Below are positions 17,203-25,774 of a stretch of DNA of 64,000 bases, in pieces (within the stretch, counting starts at the first letter, position 1; each line of letters begins with the position of its first letter). Origin of the DNA: SIG480 sp045537045 (GTDB lineage Bacteria; Bacillota; Clostridia; Oscillospirales; JAAYXM01). The DNA is taken from assembly GCA_045537045.1 (NCBI GenBank), contig JAZSOS010000008.1, positions 1 through 64,000 of the forward strand, read 5' to 3'. The notes beneath the pieces were generated by a model that was not told where the DNA came from, searched no databases, and saw nothing but the letters and a program-made list of their open reading frames with translations. The position numbers and the translations under genes were made by a program.

Positions 17203-18888
17203 ATGAAAGGACTGATTTTCTTGAAGCATGGCAAGACACTGCGCTTTATGGCGCAAACCTCAAAAAAAGAAATGCCGTGGATGCTGCTTGTAACGCTCCT
17301 TAACGCCGCATCAGCTGCGCTCTCGGTTTGTTTTGCGCTTGCAATGCGAAATGTCATAAACTGTGCGGTTGCGAAAGATTTACCCGGAGTGCGCCACGCT
17401 TCAGTGGTTTTCGTAGCAATTGTTGCGGTACAGATACTTCTTTCTTTCTCGGTTTCGCTTCTCGCGGCACGCACAACGGCACGTCTTGATATCTCATTTC
17501 GCAAAAGCGTTTTTTCAAAGCTTCTAAAAAAAGAATACACATCCGTGTCAAAATACCACAGCGGTGAGGTTTTAAACCGCCTTTTCAACGATGTTTCCGT
17601 TGTCAGCGACAACGTCTCCACACTTATCCCGAATGTTGTCGGTCTTGCTACGCGGCTTTTTGGTGCTCTCGTTGCAGTTTTCTTTGTTGACCGTACATTC
17701 GCGCTTGTCATTCTTTGCGGTGGGCTTGCGCTTTTCCTTTTCGCCCGCTCATTCCGCAGCATTATGAAAAAAACTCACAAATCCGTGCAGGAAGCAGGCG
17801 GAAAGCTCCGTTCATTTATTCAGGAGGCGTGTGAAAACATCCTTGTCATAAAAGCCTTTAATATGGAAAAACACATAGAAACTGGCGAAAGTGAACGTGC
17901 TGAAAAACAGTATAAGAAGAAGATGGTACGCGCGCTTTTCTCAAACGGCGCAAGCTCAGGCTTTTCCACAATTATTAATTGTGGATATGTCTACGCAGTG
18001 CTTTGGGGCGCGGGTAAAATTCTTACCGGTGCGACAGGCTTCGGTTACGGTGATTTCACCGCCATAATGCAGCTTATCGGTCAGATTCAGGCACCGTTTG
18101 CCGGTCTTTCCGGAAGCCTTTCCCGTTATTACAGTGCTGTTGCTTCGGCAGAGCGCCTGCTTGAGCTTTATGACCTTCCGGATGACGACGACGGCACAGC
18201 CGTGGACGCCGCTGCAGTATATAAAAATCTTTCCCACATACGTCTTTCCGGCGTTACGTTTGCATATGATGACATTCCTGTGTTTGACAGTGCCGATGTT
18301 GAGATAAAAAAGGGAGAGCTTACCCTTATCTCCGGAATTTCCGGCATCGGAAAAAGCACAATGATAAAAATGCTTATGGGCGTGCTAAGTCCTCAGTCCG
18401 GGGAAATCTTCGCGCATCTTGACGATGGAACGGACATCCCTGTAAATGCATCCACCCGTTTACTTTTTGCTTACGTCCCGCAGGGAAATCTACTTATGAG
18501 CGGTACGATACGAGAAAATATGCTCCTTGTAAAAGCCGATGCAACAGATGCGGAAATTCTTGATGCACTGCGCATTTCTTCAGCAAAATTCTTTAATGAG
18601 CTTCCCGACGGACTTGACACCGTACTCGGCGAGCGCGGAAGCGGGCTTTCGGAAGGGCAGATTCAGCGCCTTGCCATTGCCCGCGCCGTTCTCTGCGGTG
18701 CGCCCATTCTCCTTCTTGACGAGGCGACGAGCGCACTTGACGAGGCGACGGAACGCGAGGTTCTTGAAAATATTATGAAGCTTCGCGGCAAAACCTGCGT
18801 GTGTATATCCCACAGAAGCGCGGCAAGATCCGTCTGTGATAAGGAAATCTTTGTGCGCAACGGTAAGATTGAGCAAGTGCGTCAATAA
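17203..18888 (+). CDS. ABC exporter half-transporter (membrane plus ATPase domain)
   Basis: 561 residues. The N-terminal half has about five or six membrane helices (roughly 25-300); the C-terminal half is the ATPase with Walker A GISGIGKST near 377-385, Q-loop YVPQ, signature LSEGQ near 482, Walker B ILLLDEATSALD near 502 and H-loop ISHR. Such exporters work as dimers and move lipids, peptides or drugs outward; the substrate is not evident and no partner half lies alongside, so a homodimer is likely. The ATG at 17203 lacks a ribosome-binding site, whereas TTG at 17221 (codon 7) has AAAGGA nine bases before it, so the protein may begin there. Confidence 0.9.
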   Translation: MKGLIFLKHGKTLRFMAQTSKKEMPWMLLVTLLNAASAALSVCFALAMRNVINCAVAKDLPGVRHASVVFVAIVAVQILLSFSVSLLAARTTARLDISFRKSVFSKLLKKEYTSVSKYHSGEVLNRLFNDVSVVSDNVSTLIPNVVGLATRLFGALVAVFFVDRTFALVILCGGLALFLFARSFRSIMKKTHKSVQEAGGKLRSFIQEACENILVIKAFNMEKHIETGESERAEKQYKKKMVRALFSNGASSGFSTIINCGYVYAVLWGAGKILTGATGFGYGDFTAIMQLIGQIQAPFAGLSGSLSRYYSAVASAERLLELYDLPDDDDGTAVDAAAVYKNLSHIRLSGVTFAYDDIPVFDSADVEIKKGELTLISGISGIGKSTMIKMLMGVLSPQSGEIFAHLDDGTDIPVNASTRLLFAYVPQGNLLMSGTIRENMLLVKADATDAEILDALRISSAKFFNELPDGLDTVLGERGSGLSEGQIQRLAIARAVLCGAPILLLDEATSALDEATEREVLENIMKLRGKTCVCISHRSAARSVCDKEIFVRNGKIEQVRQ

Positions 18889-18938
18889 AGCTTTACAGTA
18901 AGTTCTGTGTCGTTTTGAAAATAATTGAAATTTAACAC

Positions 18939-18967
18939 TTGTCAAACCTGAAATTTTATTGTATAAT
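18939..18967 (+). promoter_or_regulatory. Promoter for tRNA-Leu(CAA)
   Basis: TTGTCA (18939-18944), 17 bases, TATAAT (18962-18967), fourteen bases before the mature tRNA. Confidence 0.8.
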
Positions 18968-18980
18968 AAAGAAGTTCCTC

Positions 18981-19066
18981 GCCGGCGTGATGGAATGGCA
19001 GACGTGACGGACTCAAAATCCGTTGGTGGCGACACCGTGTGGGTTCAAGTCCCCCCGCCGGCACCA
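18981..19066 (+). tRNA. tRNA-Leu (anticodon CAA)
   Basis: 86-base tRNA with a long variable arm, encoded CCA end, acceptor stem GCCGGCG paired to CGCCGGC, and anticodon loop CTCAAAA giving CAA, which reads UUG. It stands as a single-gene unit with its own promoter and terminator. Confidence 0.95.
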
Positions 19067-19067
19067 G

Positions 19068-19099
19068 AAAAAGCGACTTGTTGAAACAAGTCGCTTTTT
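19068..19099 (+). terminator. Terminator of tRNA-Leu(CAA)
   Basis: Fourteen-base perfect stem (19068-19081 and 19086-19099) ending in TTTTT directly after the CCA end. Confidence 0.9.
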
Positions 19100-19104
19100 C
19101 AATG

Positions 19105-19210
19105 AAATACGCCTCACGGCATATGAAAAGGCGTATTTTATTTCACATTTTTCTGTAAGAAAAATATTTCATAATCCGTCAGGATTATTTCATATCTACG
19201 AAGTTGATAT
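19105..19210. repeat. Tandem array of small hairpins separated by TTTCA
   Basis: Four consecutive hairpins (19105-19138, 19147-19165, 19171-19188, 19192-19210) have different stems but are each followed by the same spacer ATTTCA; the array is also opened by TGAAAT. The units are about 20 bases, apart from the larger first. This fills most of the 270 bases between the tRNA terminator and nrdG. No gene is seen in it. Confidence 0.6.
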
Positions 19211-19335
19211 TTCATTGAATATTTACACTTTATTTTTATGCGATTTACGTTGAATGTTGTCAAAAAAGTAATACTCTCAAAAAAACTACAGAAACTGTTC
19301 CGATATTCTTGAACAATCGAAAAGAGGTACTGTAT

Positions 19336-20028
19336 ATGCTTATATCAGGTATGCAAAAGCTTACGCTTCTGGATTTTCCCGAAAAGACCGCCGCAACACT
19401 ATTCACTCTCGGGTGTAATCTCCGCTGTCCTTTCTGCCACAATGCACTTCTCGTTACCGACATCCGTGATGCCGACATCATACCGGAAAACGAAGTTCTT
19501 TCATATTTAAAAAAGCGCGCTGGAATACTTGACGGTGTGTGCATAACCGGCGGTGAGCCGTGCCTGCAGGCTGACCTTCCGGATTTTATCAAAAAGGTAA
19601 AAGCGCTGGGCCTTTCCGTAAAGCTTGATACAAACGGCACCCGTCCCGACGTTCTCCGCGCTCTTATAAGCGACGGACTCCTCGACTATGTCGCAATGGA
19701 TATAAAAAACAGCCGCGAAAAATACGCCGAAACCGCAGGAATTTTAGACTTTGACCTCTCCACCGTTGAAGAAAGCGTTTCTCTTCTTCTTGAAGGCCAT
19801 GTAGATTACGAATTCCGCACAACGGTTGTGCGTGAGCTTCACACTGTTGAGGATGTCGGCAAAATAGCAGAGTGGATATCCGGTGCTCCGAGATACTTTT
19901 TACAGAATTTTGTCGATTCAGGAAATATTATAGGGGAAAGCCTTTCTGCCCACGACGCCAAAACCCTTGATTCTATGCGGGTTTGCGCGGAAAAATTCGT
20001 AGATTTTGTATCTACGCGCGGAATTTAA
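19336..20028 (+). CDS. nrdG: Anaerobic ribonucleotide reductase activating enzyme (radical SAM)
   Basis: 230-residue radical-SAM protein. The 4Fe-4S site is CNLRCPFCHN (CxxxCxxC, around residues 26-33), with the SAM-binding CITGGEP further on. It installs the glycyl radical on NrdD. Length and sequence match the longer NrdG2-type activases rather than the 150-residue E. coli form. The ATG at 19336 follows AAAGAGGT by seven bases; a TTG at 19309 is possible but poorer. The stop codon abuts the first NrdR-like box, so nrdG is upstream of the nrdD promoter and not under it, although read-through is possible. Confidence 0.93.
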   Translation: MLISGMQKLTLLDFPEKTAATLFTLGCNLRCPFCHNALLVTDIRDADIIPENEVLSYLKKRAGILDGVCITGGEPCLQADLPDFIKKVKALGLSVKLDTNGTRPDVLRALISDGLLDYVAMDIKNSREKYAETAGILDFDLSTVEESVSLLLEGHVDYEFRTTVVRELHTVEDVGKIAEWISGAPRYFLQNFVDSGNIIGESLSAHDAKTLDSMRVCAEKFVDFVSTRGI

Positions 20029-20043
20029 CACAATATATTGTGT
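20028..20043. promoter_or_regulatory. NrdR-like box 1
   Basis: Perfect 16-base palindrome ACACAATATATTGTGT, matching the known NrdR-box pattern (ACAC-AT-rich-GTGT). It begins at the nrdG stop and lies upstream of the nrdD -35 box. Confidence 0.75.
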
Positions 20044-20061
20044 ATTTTTCCAAAAAAACTA

Positions 20062-20091
20062 TTGACAAAAACACTATATATATGATACAAT
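20062..20091 (+). promoter_or_regulatory. Promoter for nrdD-trxB, with NrdR-like box 2 in the spacer
   Basis: TTGACA (20062-20067), 18 bases, TACAAT (20086-20091). The spacer contains ACACTATATATATGAT (20071-20086), a second NrdR-like box 43 bases (about four helical turns) after the first. Occupancy would block polymerase directly. Confidence 0.75.
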
Positions 20092-20119
20092 GCTCTTACA
20101 CTAAAGGCTACGCCTAAAA

Positions 20120-20180
20120 CACAATATACACGAGCTGTACATACCTTCACATAGCATATGTTGAGTTTGTGTATATTGTG
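20120..20180. promoter_or_regulatory. Inverted repeat in the nrdD leader
   Basis: CACAATATACAC (20120-20131) and its exact reverse complement (20169-20180) flank 37 bases. Each arm is NrdR-box-like, so the pair may be further operator half-sites or, in the transcript, a stem just before the ribosome-binding site. Confidence 0.5.
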
Positions 20181-20211
20181 ATTTAAATAAAAAAGTGGGA
20201 GGGCATTTTTT

Positions 20212-22590
20212 ATGTATCAGGTAATAAAGCGTGACGGTAAAACCGTAAATTTTAACTTATCCAAGATAAGCAACGCAATTATGCAGGCGTTTGATGCCTG
20301 TGACAAGCAGTACAATTCCGATATCATCGACTTCCTTGCTCTTAAGGTTACGAGCGAGTTTCAGCCGAAGATTGAAGACGGCGTTATCTCCGTTGAAGCA
20401 ATTCAGGACAGTGTTGAGTCTGTTCTCATCAAAGGCGGTTATGACGACGTTGCAAAGGCATACATCCTCTACCGTAAGCAGAGAGAAAAGATCCGTAATC
20501 TTGGTTCTACAATCGTTGACTACAAGGAGATTATTGATAACTACCTCAAGATAAACGACTGGCGAGTTAAGGAAAACTCCACCGTTACATATTCTGTCGG
20601 TGGTCTTATCCTCTCAAACTCCGGTGCTATCACCGCAAACTACTGGCTTTCTGAGGTATATGATGATGAAATCGGCGATGCTCACCGCAATGCTGACCTT
20701 CACATCCATGACCTTTCAATGCTCACCGGCTACTGCGCCGGATGGTCGCTCAAACAGCTTATCCAGGAGGGGCTTGGCGGCGTAACAGGCAAGATTACTT
20801 CTGCACCAGCAAAGCATCTTGCAACGCTCTGCAACCAGATGGTGAACTTCCTTGGTATCATGCAGAATGAATGGGCAGGCGCTCAGGCATTCTCATCGTT
20901 TGACACATACCTTGCACCTTTCGTAAAGGCGGACAATCTCCCCTACGACCAGGTAAAGAAGTGCATCGAATCCTTTATCTATGGCGTAAACACTCCCTCA
21001 CGTTGGGGTACTCAGGCTCCGTTTTCTAACATCACTCTTGACTGGACGGTTCCGAACGACCTTGCAGAACTTAACTGCATCATCGGCGGAAAAGAGGCAG
21101 ACTTCAAGTATAAAGATTGCCAGAAAGAAATGGATATGGTCAACCGCGCATTCATCGAGATTATGATTGAGGGTGACGCAAACGGACGCGGATTCCAGTA
21201 CCCGATTCCGACTTATTCCATCACATCCGACTTTGACTGGTCAGAGACCGAAAATAACAAACTTCTGTTTGAAATGACATCAAAATACGGCACACCGTAT
21301 TTCTCAAACTACATCAACTCCGATATGGAGCCGAGCGATGTCCGAAGCATGTGCTGCAGACTTCGCCTTGACCTTCGCGAACTCCGCAAAAAGTCAGGCG
21401 GTTTCTTCGGAAGCGGCGAAAGCACCGGCTCAGTCGGCGTTGTAACAATCAATATGCCGAGAATCGCATACCTTGCAAAGAATGAAAAAGAGTTCTACGA
21501 GCGCCTTGACAAGCTTATGGACATCGCGGCACGTTCACTCAAGGTAAAGCGTACCGTTATCACAAAGCTTCTTGACGCAGGTCTCTATCCGTACACAAAG
21601 CGTTACCTCGGAACATTCAACAACCACTTCTCAACCATCGGCCTTGTTGGTATGAATGAAGTCGGTCTCAACGCAAACTGGCTTGGCAAGGACCTCACTG
21701 ATGAAAAAACGCAGCAGTTCACAAAGGACGTTCTCAACCATATGCGCGAGAGACTTTCCGACTATCAGGAGCAATACGGCGACCTCTACAACCTCGAGGC
21801 AACTCCTGCAGAGTCCACGGCTTTCCGTCTTGCAAAGCATGACCTTAAGCGTTATCCGAACATTATCACTGCTGCAAAGAGCGAAGATGATGCTCCGTAC
21901 TACACAAACAGCTCTCACCTTCCGGTAGGATACACTGAGGACATCTTCACAGCTCTTGATATTCAGGACGAGCTGCAGACTCTTTACACCTCTGGTACGG
22001 TCTTCCACGCATTTCTCGGCGAAAAGCTTCCGGACTGGAAGGCAGCTGCAAACCTTGTCCGCAAGATTGCAGAAAACTACAAGCTTCCGTACTACACACT
22101 CTCTCCGACATACTCCGTATGTAAAACACACGGCTACATCGCAGGTGAAAAGTTCGAGTGCCCCGAATGCGGTGAGAAGACAGAGGTTTACAGCCGTATC
22201 ACCGGTTACTACCGCCCGGTTCAGAACTGGAACGACGGAAAGAGCCAGGAATATAAGGACAGAAAGGTGTATGACATCGCAAACTCAAAGCTCACAAAGA
22301 AGGGCAAAGAGGAAATCGTAACCGAAACTCTTACACCGCCGTCTGCCGAGGAAAACAAAACTCCCGACGGCAACTACCTCTTCACGACAGCAACCTGCCC
22401 TAACTGTAAGATTGCATGTGCAACACTTGACAAAGCAGGGGTGGAATACAAGAAGCTTCTTGCAAACGAAAACAAAGAGCTTGCAGAAGCACTCGGCATC
22501 AAGCAGGCTCCGACGCTTGCAGTTGTCAGAAACGGTGAAGTCACAAAGTACACCGGCGTTTCCGACATAAAGAAAATGCTCAATGCTTAA
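20212..22590 (+). CDS. nrdD: Anaerobic (class III) ribonucleotide reductase with C-terminal redoxin domain
   Basis: 792 residues. It reduces ribonucleoside triphosphates to deoxy forms under anoxia. Domains: one ATP-cone (about 1-90, VIKRDGKTVNFNLSKI), the glycyl-radical barrel with active-site cysteines at C381/C382, a zinc site (C637, H640, C650, C653) and the radical segment RITGYYRP with G665. After residue 715 an extra domain of about 75 residues begins (YLFTTATCPNCKIACATLD) with a CPNC redox motif (C729, C732) and a later AP-T pattern typical of glutaredoxin/NrdH folds. Ordinary NrdD ends soon after the glycyl radical and uses formate. The fusion, followed 20 bases later by trxB, suggests thiol-based reduction. 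Confidence 0.95.
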   Translation: MYQVIKRDGKTVNFNLSKISNAIMQAFDACDKQYNSDIIDFLALKVTSEFQPKIEDGVISVEAIQDSVESVLIKGGYDDVAKAYILYRKQREKIRNLGSTIVDYKEIIDNYLKINDWRVKENSTVTYSVGGLILSNSGAITANYWLSEVYDDEIGDAHRNADLHIHDLSMLTGYCAGWSLKQLIQEGLGGVTGKITSAPAKHLATLCNQMVNFLGIMQNEWAGAQAFSSFDTYLAPFVKADNLPYDQVKKCIESFIYGVNTPSRWGTQAPFSNITLDWTVPNDLAELNCIIGGKEADFKYKDCQKEMDMVNRAFIEIMIEGDANGRGFQYPIPTYSITSDFDWSETENNKLLFEMTSKYGTPYFSNYINSDMEPSDVRSMCCRLRLDLRELRKKSGGFFGSGESTGSVGVVTINMPRIAYLAKNEKEFYERLDKLMDIAARSLKVKRTVITKLLDAGLYPYTKRYLGTFNNHFSTIGLVGMNEVGLNANWLGKDLTDEKTQQFTKDVLNHMRERLSDYQEQYGDLYNLEATPAESTAFRLAKHDLKRYPNIITAAKSEDDAPYYTNSSHLPVGYTEDIFTALDIQDELQTLYTSGTVFHAFLGEKLPDWKAAANLVRKIAENYKLPYYTLSPTYSVCKTHGYIAGEKFECPECGEKTEVYSRITGYYRPVQNWNDGKSQEYKDRKVYDIANSKLTKKGKEEIVTETLTPPSAEENKTPDGNYLFTTATCPNCKIACATLDKAGVEYKKLLANENKELAEALGIKQAPTLAVVRNGEVTKYTGVSDIKKMLNA

Positions 22591-22609
22591 TGAATTGTAG
22601 GGATTATAT

Positions 22610-23515
22610 ATGTATGACATTATAATAATCGGCGGTGGCCCGGCAGGGCTTACCGCCGCCCTCTACGCAAGGCGCGCAAATAAGAGCGTGCTTGTTATTG
22701 AAAAGGGCAGCTTCGGCGGACAGATTACATATTCCCCGAAGGTTGAAAACATCCCCGGCTTTTTAAGCGTAACGGGAAATGAATTTGCCGAAAAGCTCGT
22801 CGAGCAAGTGCTCGAGCAGGGCGCAGACGTTGAAGCGGCAGAGGTTTTGTCGCTCCGCGACGGTGACGTAAAAACCGTTGTTACCGATTGCGGTGAGTTT
22901 GAGGGCAAAACCGTAATTATCGCAACAGGCGCACGCCACAGACTCCTCGGACTTCCGAACGAGGAACGCTATGTCGGAGAAGGTATTTCCTTCTGCGCGG
23001 TCTGTGACGGTGCATTTTATGAAGGAAAGACCGTAGCCGTCATTGGAGGCGGAAACTCCGCGCTGCAGGAAGCGCTTCTTCTCTCGGATCTTGCAAAAAA
23101 GGTTTATGTTGTTCAGAATCTTGATTTTCTCACGGGTGAAGAAAAGCTTTCCGAGCAGCTTTATGAGAGAGAAAACGTCCAGGTAATTCTCGGCACTGTT
23201 GTTAAATCCCTCCACGGCGAGGGTGAGCTTACGGGCATTACCGTAGCCAACGAAAAAAGCGGCGAAGAAACGCTTCTTTCAGTTGACGGAATGTTCGTCG
23301 CAATCGGGCTTGTCCCGCAGAATGAGATTTTTTCCGGTATTTTGTCATTAGATGGGCGCGGCTATGCCGAGGCGGGCGAGGACTGCATCACCTCAGCCCG
23401 TGGCATATTCGCCGCTGGTGACTGCCGTGTAAAAAAGATACGTCAGGTCGCAACCGCTGCAGCAGACGGCGCAATCGCCGCGCTTGCCGCTTGTGATTAC
23501 ATCGACGGAAGATAA
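22610..23515 (+). CDS. trxB: Thioredoxin reductase
   Basis: 301-residue FAD flavoprotein. FAD-binding GGGPAG near residue 8, the redox pair CAVC (C129, C132), the NADPH-binding GGGNSA and the C-terminal GIFAAGDCR are all present. It passes electrons from NADPH to thioredoxin or glutaredoxin-like proteins. It lies 20 bases after nrdD with GTAGGG before the ATG, so it is co-transcribed, and the redoxin domain on NrdD is an obvious candidate substrate. No separate thioredoxin gene is nearby. Confidence 0.93.
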   Translation: MYDIIIIGGGPAGLTAALYARRANKSVLVIEKGSFGGQITYSPKVENIPGFLSVTGNEFAEKLVEQVLEQGADVEAAEVLSLRDGDVKTVVTDCGEFEGKTVIIATGARHRLLGLPNEERYVGEGISFCAVCDGAFYEGKTVAVIGGGNSALQEALLLSDLAKKVYVVQNLDFLTGEEKLSEQLYERENVQVILGTVVKSLHGEGELTGITVANEKSGEETLLSVDGMFVAIGLVPQNEIFSGILSLDGRGYAEAGEDCITSARGIFAAGDCRVKKIRQVATAAADGAIAALAACDYIDGR

Positions 23516-23525
23516 AAGAAATGCC

Positions 23526-23552
23526 CCTCCCTTTAAGGTAAGGGAGGCTTTT
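23526..23552 (+). terminator. Terminator after trxB
   Basis: CCTCCCTT/AAGGGAGG stem (23526-23547) followed by CTTTTC. Moderate strength; topB begins 44 bases further on. Confidence 0.6.
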
Positions 23553-23595
23553 CTTGCTTTATATCAAAGTTCTTAACGGAAAGAGGGTGGATACC

Positions 23596-25704
23596 GTGAA
23601 GCTCATAATTGCAGAAAAGCCAAGCCTTGGTCGCAACATTGCCTCAAGCATCGGGGCAAAAAGCCGCGGCGACGGTTTCCTGTTCGGCGAAGAATACATA
23701 GTAACGTGGGTTTTCGGTCATCTGTTCTCTCTTGCGGACATTGAGCATTATAACCCCAATCCCGACGGAAGTATGCGCTGGTCACGCACAAACATCCCCT
23801 GCTTTCCGGAAAAATTCGTTTTCGAGCTTAAGCGAGATGCACACACAAGGCAGGTTGATGGTGGCGTTATAAAGCAGTTTGAAACAATAAAAGCGCTTAT
23901 AAACCGAGATGACGTTGATATGATAATAAACGCAGGTGACGCCGACCGCGAAGGCGAGATAATCGTTCGCACCTGCGTAATGCAGGCGCTTTCATCAGAA
24001 AAGCCTTTTATGCGTCTCTGGCTTCCCGACCAGACACCGGAGACAATCCGCACAGCACTCTCTGAAATGAAGCCTGAAACAGAATATGAGAATTTAGCAA
24101 ACGAGGGTTATGCAAGAACATATATCGACTGGCTTTACGGCGTGAACCTCACGCGGTATGCAACGCTTAAAAACGGCAGACTTCTGCGTGTCGGGCGCGT
24201 TATCGTTCCCATCGTCAAAGCGATATATGAGCGCGATATGGCAATAAAAAATTTCAAGCCCGACATCTACTATGCATTGGTGAGCAAAGCAGAAACAACC
24301 GGCAAGGAAATTGAGCTTCAGTCAAAACAGCAGTTTGCAAAAAACGAACTGCGCAAAGCTCAGGAGATGTGCAATAAGTATAACGCCGCGCACGCTGTTG
24401 TCACTTCAAAAAAGAAGAAAAAGGACACCATGCGCCCAGGAAAGCTCTTTTCCCTTACCAAACTGCAAAACGTCCTCGGCAAAAAATATAAAATGCCGAT
24501 GGAGCAAAGCCTTAAAATAGTTCAGGAGCTGTATGAGCGCGGTTATGTAACTTATCCGCGAACAAACTCCGAATACCTTGCAACTGCCGAAAAAGGCAAG
24601 ATAAAGAACATACTTGATGCCGTATCAAAAATCGGATATCCCGTAAAGTTTAAGGACGGCAAAACGATATTTGATGACTCGAAGATCGAGTCACACTCTG
24701 CCCTTACGCCCACGCATAAGATACCGAAAAAGACAGACTTATCGCAGGATGAATTTACCGTATACTCAACCATTATGCGCCGTTTTGTAGCGGTTTTCTG
24801 CGCCGAGGACTGTGTTGTTGAAAAGACAGAAATAACAATAGATGTCGGCGGACTTGAGGAATTTAACTTAAAAGGTACGGTTATCACGGAACCGGGCTGG
24901 ACAAAATATGATGACTACTCAAAGAAAGACAAAATTCTCCCTCCTCTTGAAAAGGGGGATGAGGTGAATATTGACTTTAAGCCTGTGGAAAAGGAAACAC
25001 AGCCGCCAAAGCACTATACCATAGAAACGCTTAATAATTACCTGAAAAACCCGTTCCGCGAGGATAAGAAAAAGGCAGCCGAGGAAGAAAGCGACGAGGA
25101 AGAATATAAGGCGATTTTCGAAGGTCTTGAGCTCGGCACTGAGGCCACACGTACAGGAATAATCGACAATGCAAAAAAGAGTGGCTATATCGAGCTTAAA
25201 AAGGATGTTTATAAAATTCTGCCTGACGGTGAAAATCTTATAGAATCCCTCGCACGAATGAATATAAATATGGACAAATACAAAACAGCCGAGGTCGGCA
25301 AAGCGCTCAAAAAAGTGTTCCGCGGTGAGTCCAGCATTGACAACAGCATTGAGCTTGCAAAGCGTGAAATCTGCGAGGTGTTCGAGCAAAAAACACAGCC
25401 ACCCGAGCTTGATACGGATGACGGATTTTTCGGTGATATTGCAGGAAACTGCCCCTTGTGCGGATGCGATGTTTCGCGCACGAGCTTCGGCTATGGTTGC
25501 ACAGGATACAAGGAAAACGGATGTAAATTCGGAATAAAAAACGTTATATGCTCACGTGTTATATCAATAGCAAACGTCCGCACGCTTCTTGAAACCGGAA
25601 AAAGCCACAAAATAGAAGGCTTTATCTCCCCTCGTACCGGCAAAAGCTTCTCTGCATACTTAAAGCTTGATAATGGCCGCGCGGTATTTGACTTTGAAGA
25701 TTAA
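23596..25704 (+). CDS. topB: DNA topoisomerase III
   Basis: 702-residue type IA topoisomerase that relaxes negative supercoils and decatenates DNA by cutting one strand. The Toprim domain starts at residue 1 (KLIIAEKPSLG) with acidic triad DADREGE at 115-121; the catalytic tyrosine is Y320 in GYVTYPRTNSEY. A C-terminal zinc ribbon (CPLCGCD...CTGY...GCKF) is present. The start is taken as GTG at 23596, where the family sequence begins; a longer frame from 23554 adds 14 unrelated residues. It may partly be read from the trxB promoter. Confidence 0.95.
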   Translation: MKLIIAEKPSLGRNIASSIGAKSRGDGFLFGEEYIVTWVFGHLFSLADIEHYNPNPDGSMRWSRTNIPCFPEKFVFELKRDAHTRQVDGGVIKQFETIKALINRDDVDMIINAGDADREGEIIVRTCVMQALSSEKPFMRLWLPDQTPETIRTALSEMKPETEYENLANEGYARTYIDWLYGVNLTRYATLKNGRLLRVGRVIVPIVKAIYERDMAIKNFKPDIYYALVSKAETTGKEIELQSKQQFAKNELRKAQEMCNKYNAAHAVVTSKKKKKDTMRPGKLFSLTKLQNVLGKKYKMPMEQSLKIVQELYERGYVTYPRTNSEYLATAEKGKIKNILDAVSKIGYPVKFKDGKTIFDDSKIESHSALTPTHKIPKKTDLSQDEFTVYSTIMRRFVAVFCAEDCVVEKTEITIDVGGLEEFNLKGTVITEPGWTKYDDYSKKDKILPPLEKGDEVNIDFKPVEKETQPPKHYTIETLNNYLKNPFREDKKKAAEEESDEEEYKAIFEGLELGTEATRTGIIDNAKKSGYIELKKDVYKILPDGENLIESLARMNINMDKYKTAEVGKALKKVFRGESSIDNSIELAKREICEVFEQKTQPPELDTDDGFFGDIAGNCPLCGCDVSRTSFGYGCTGYKENGCKFGIKNVICSRVISIANVRTLLETGKSHKIEGFISPRTGKSFSAYLKLDNGRAVFDFED

Positions 25705-25721
25705 AAATTAATAAAAGTAAT

Positions 25722-25760
25722 AGCATCTGCAAAGGAGTTTTACCCGACTTTGCAGATGCT
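25722..25760. terminator. Bidirectional terminator between topB and the phosphatase gene
   Basis: Thirteen-base perfect arms (25722-25734 and 25748-25760) followed by a T-rich tract; it lies between two convergent genes. Confidence 0.8.
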
Positions 25761-25774
25761 TTTAGTTTTATCTA

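Noticed and set aside
19023..19253. 76-codon frame running out of tRNA-Leu into the hairpin array
   Set aside because: It starts inside the tRNA and is explained by the tandem hairpins.
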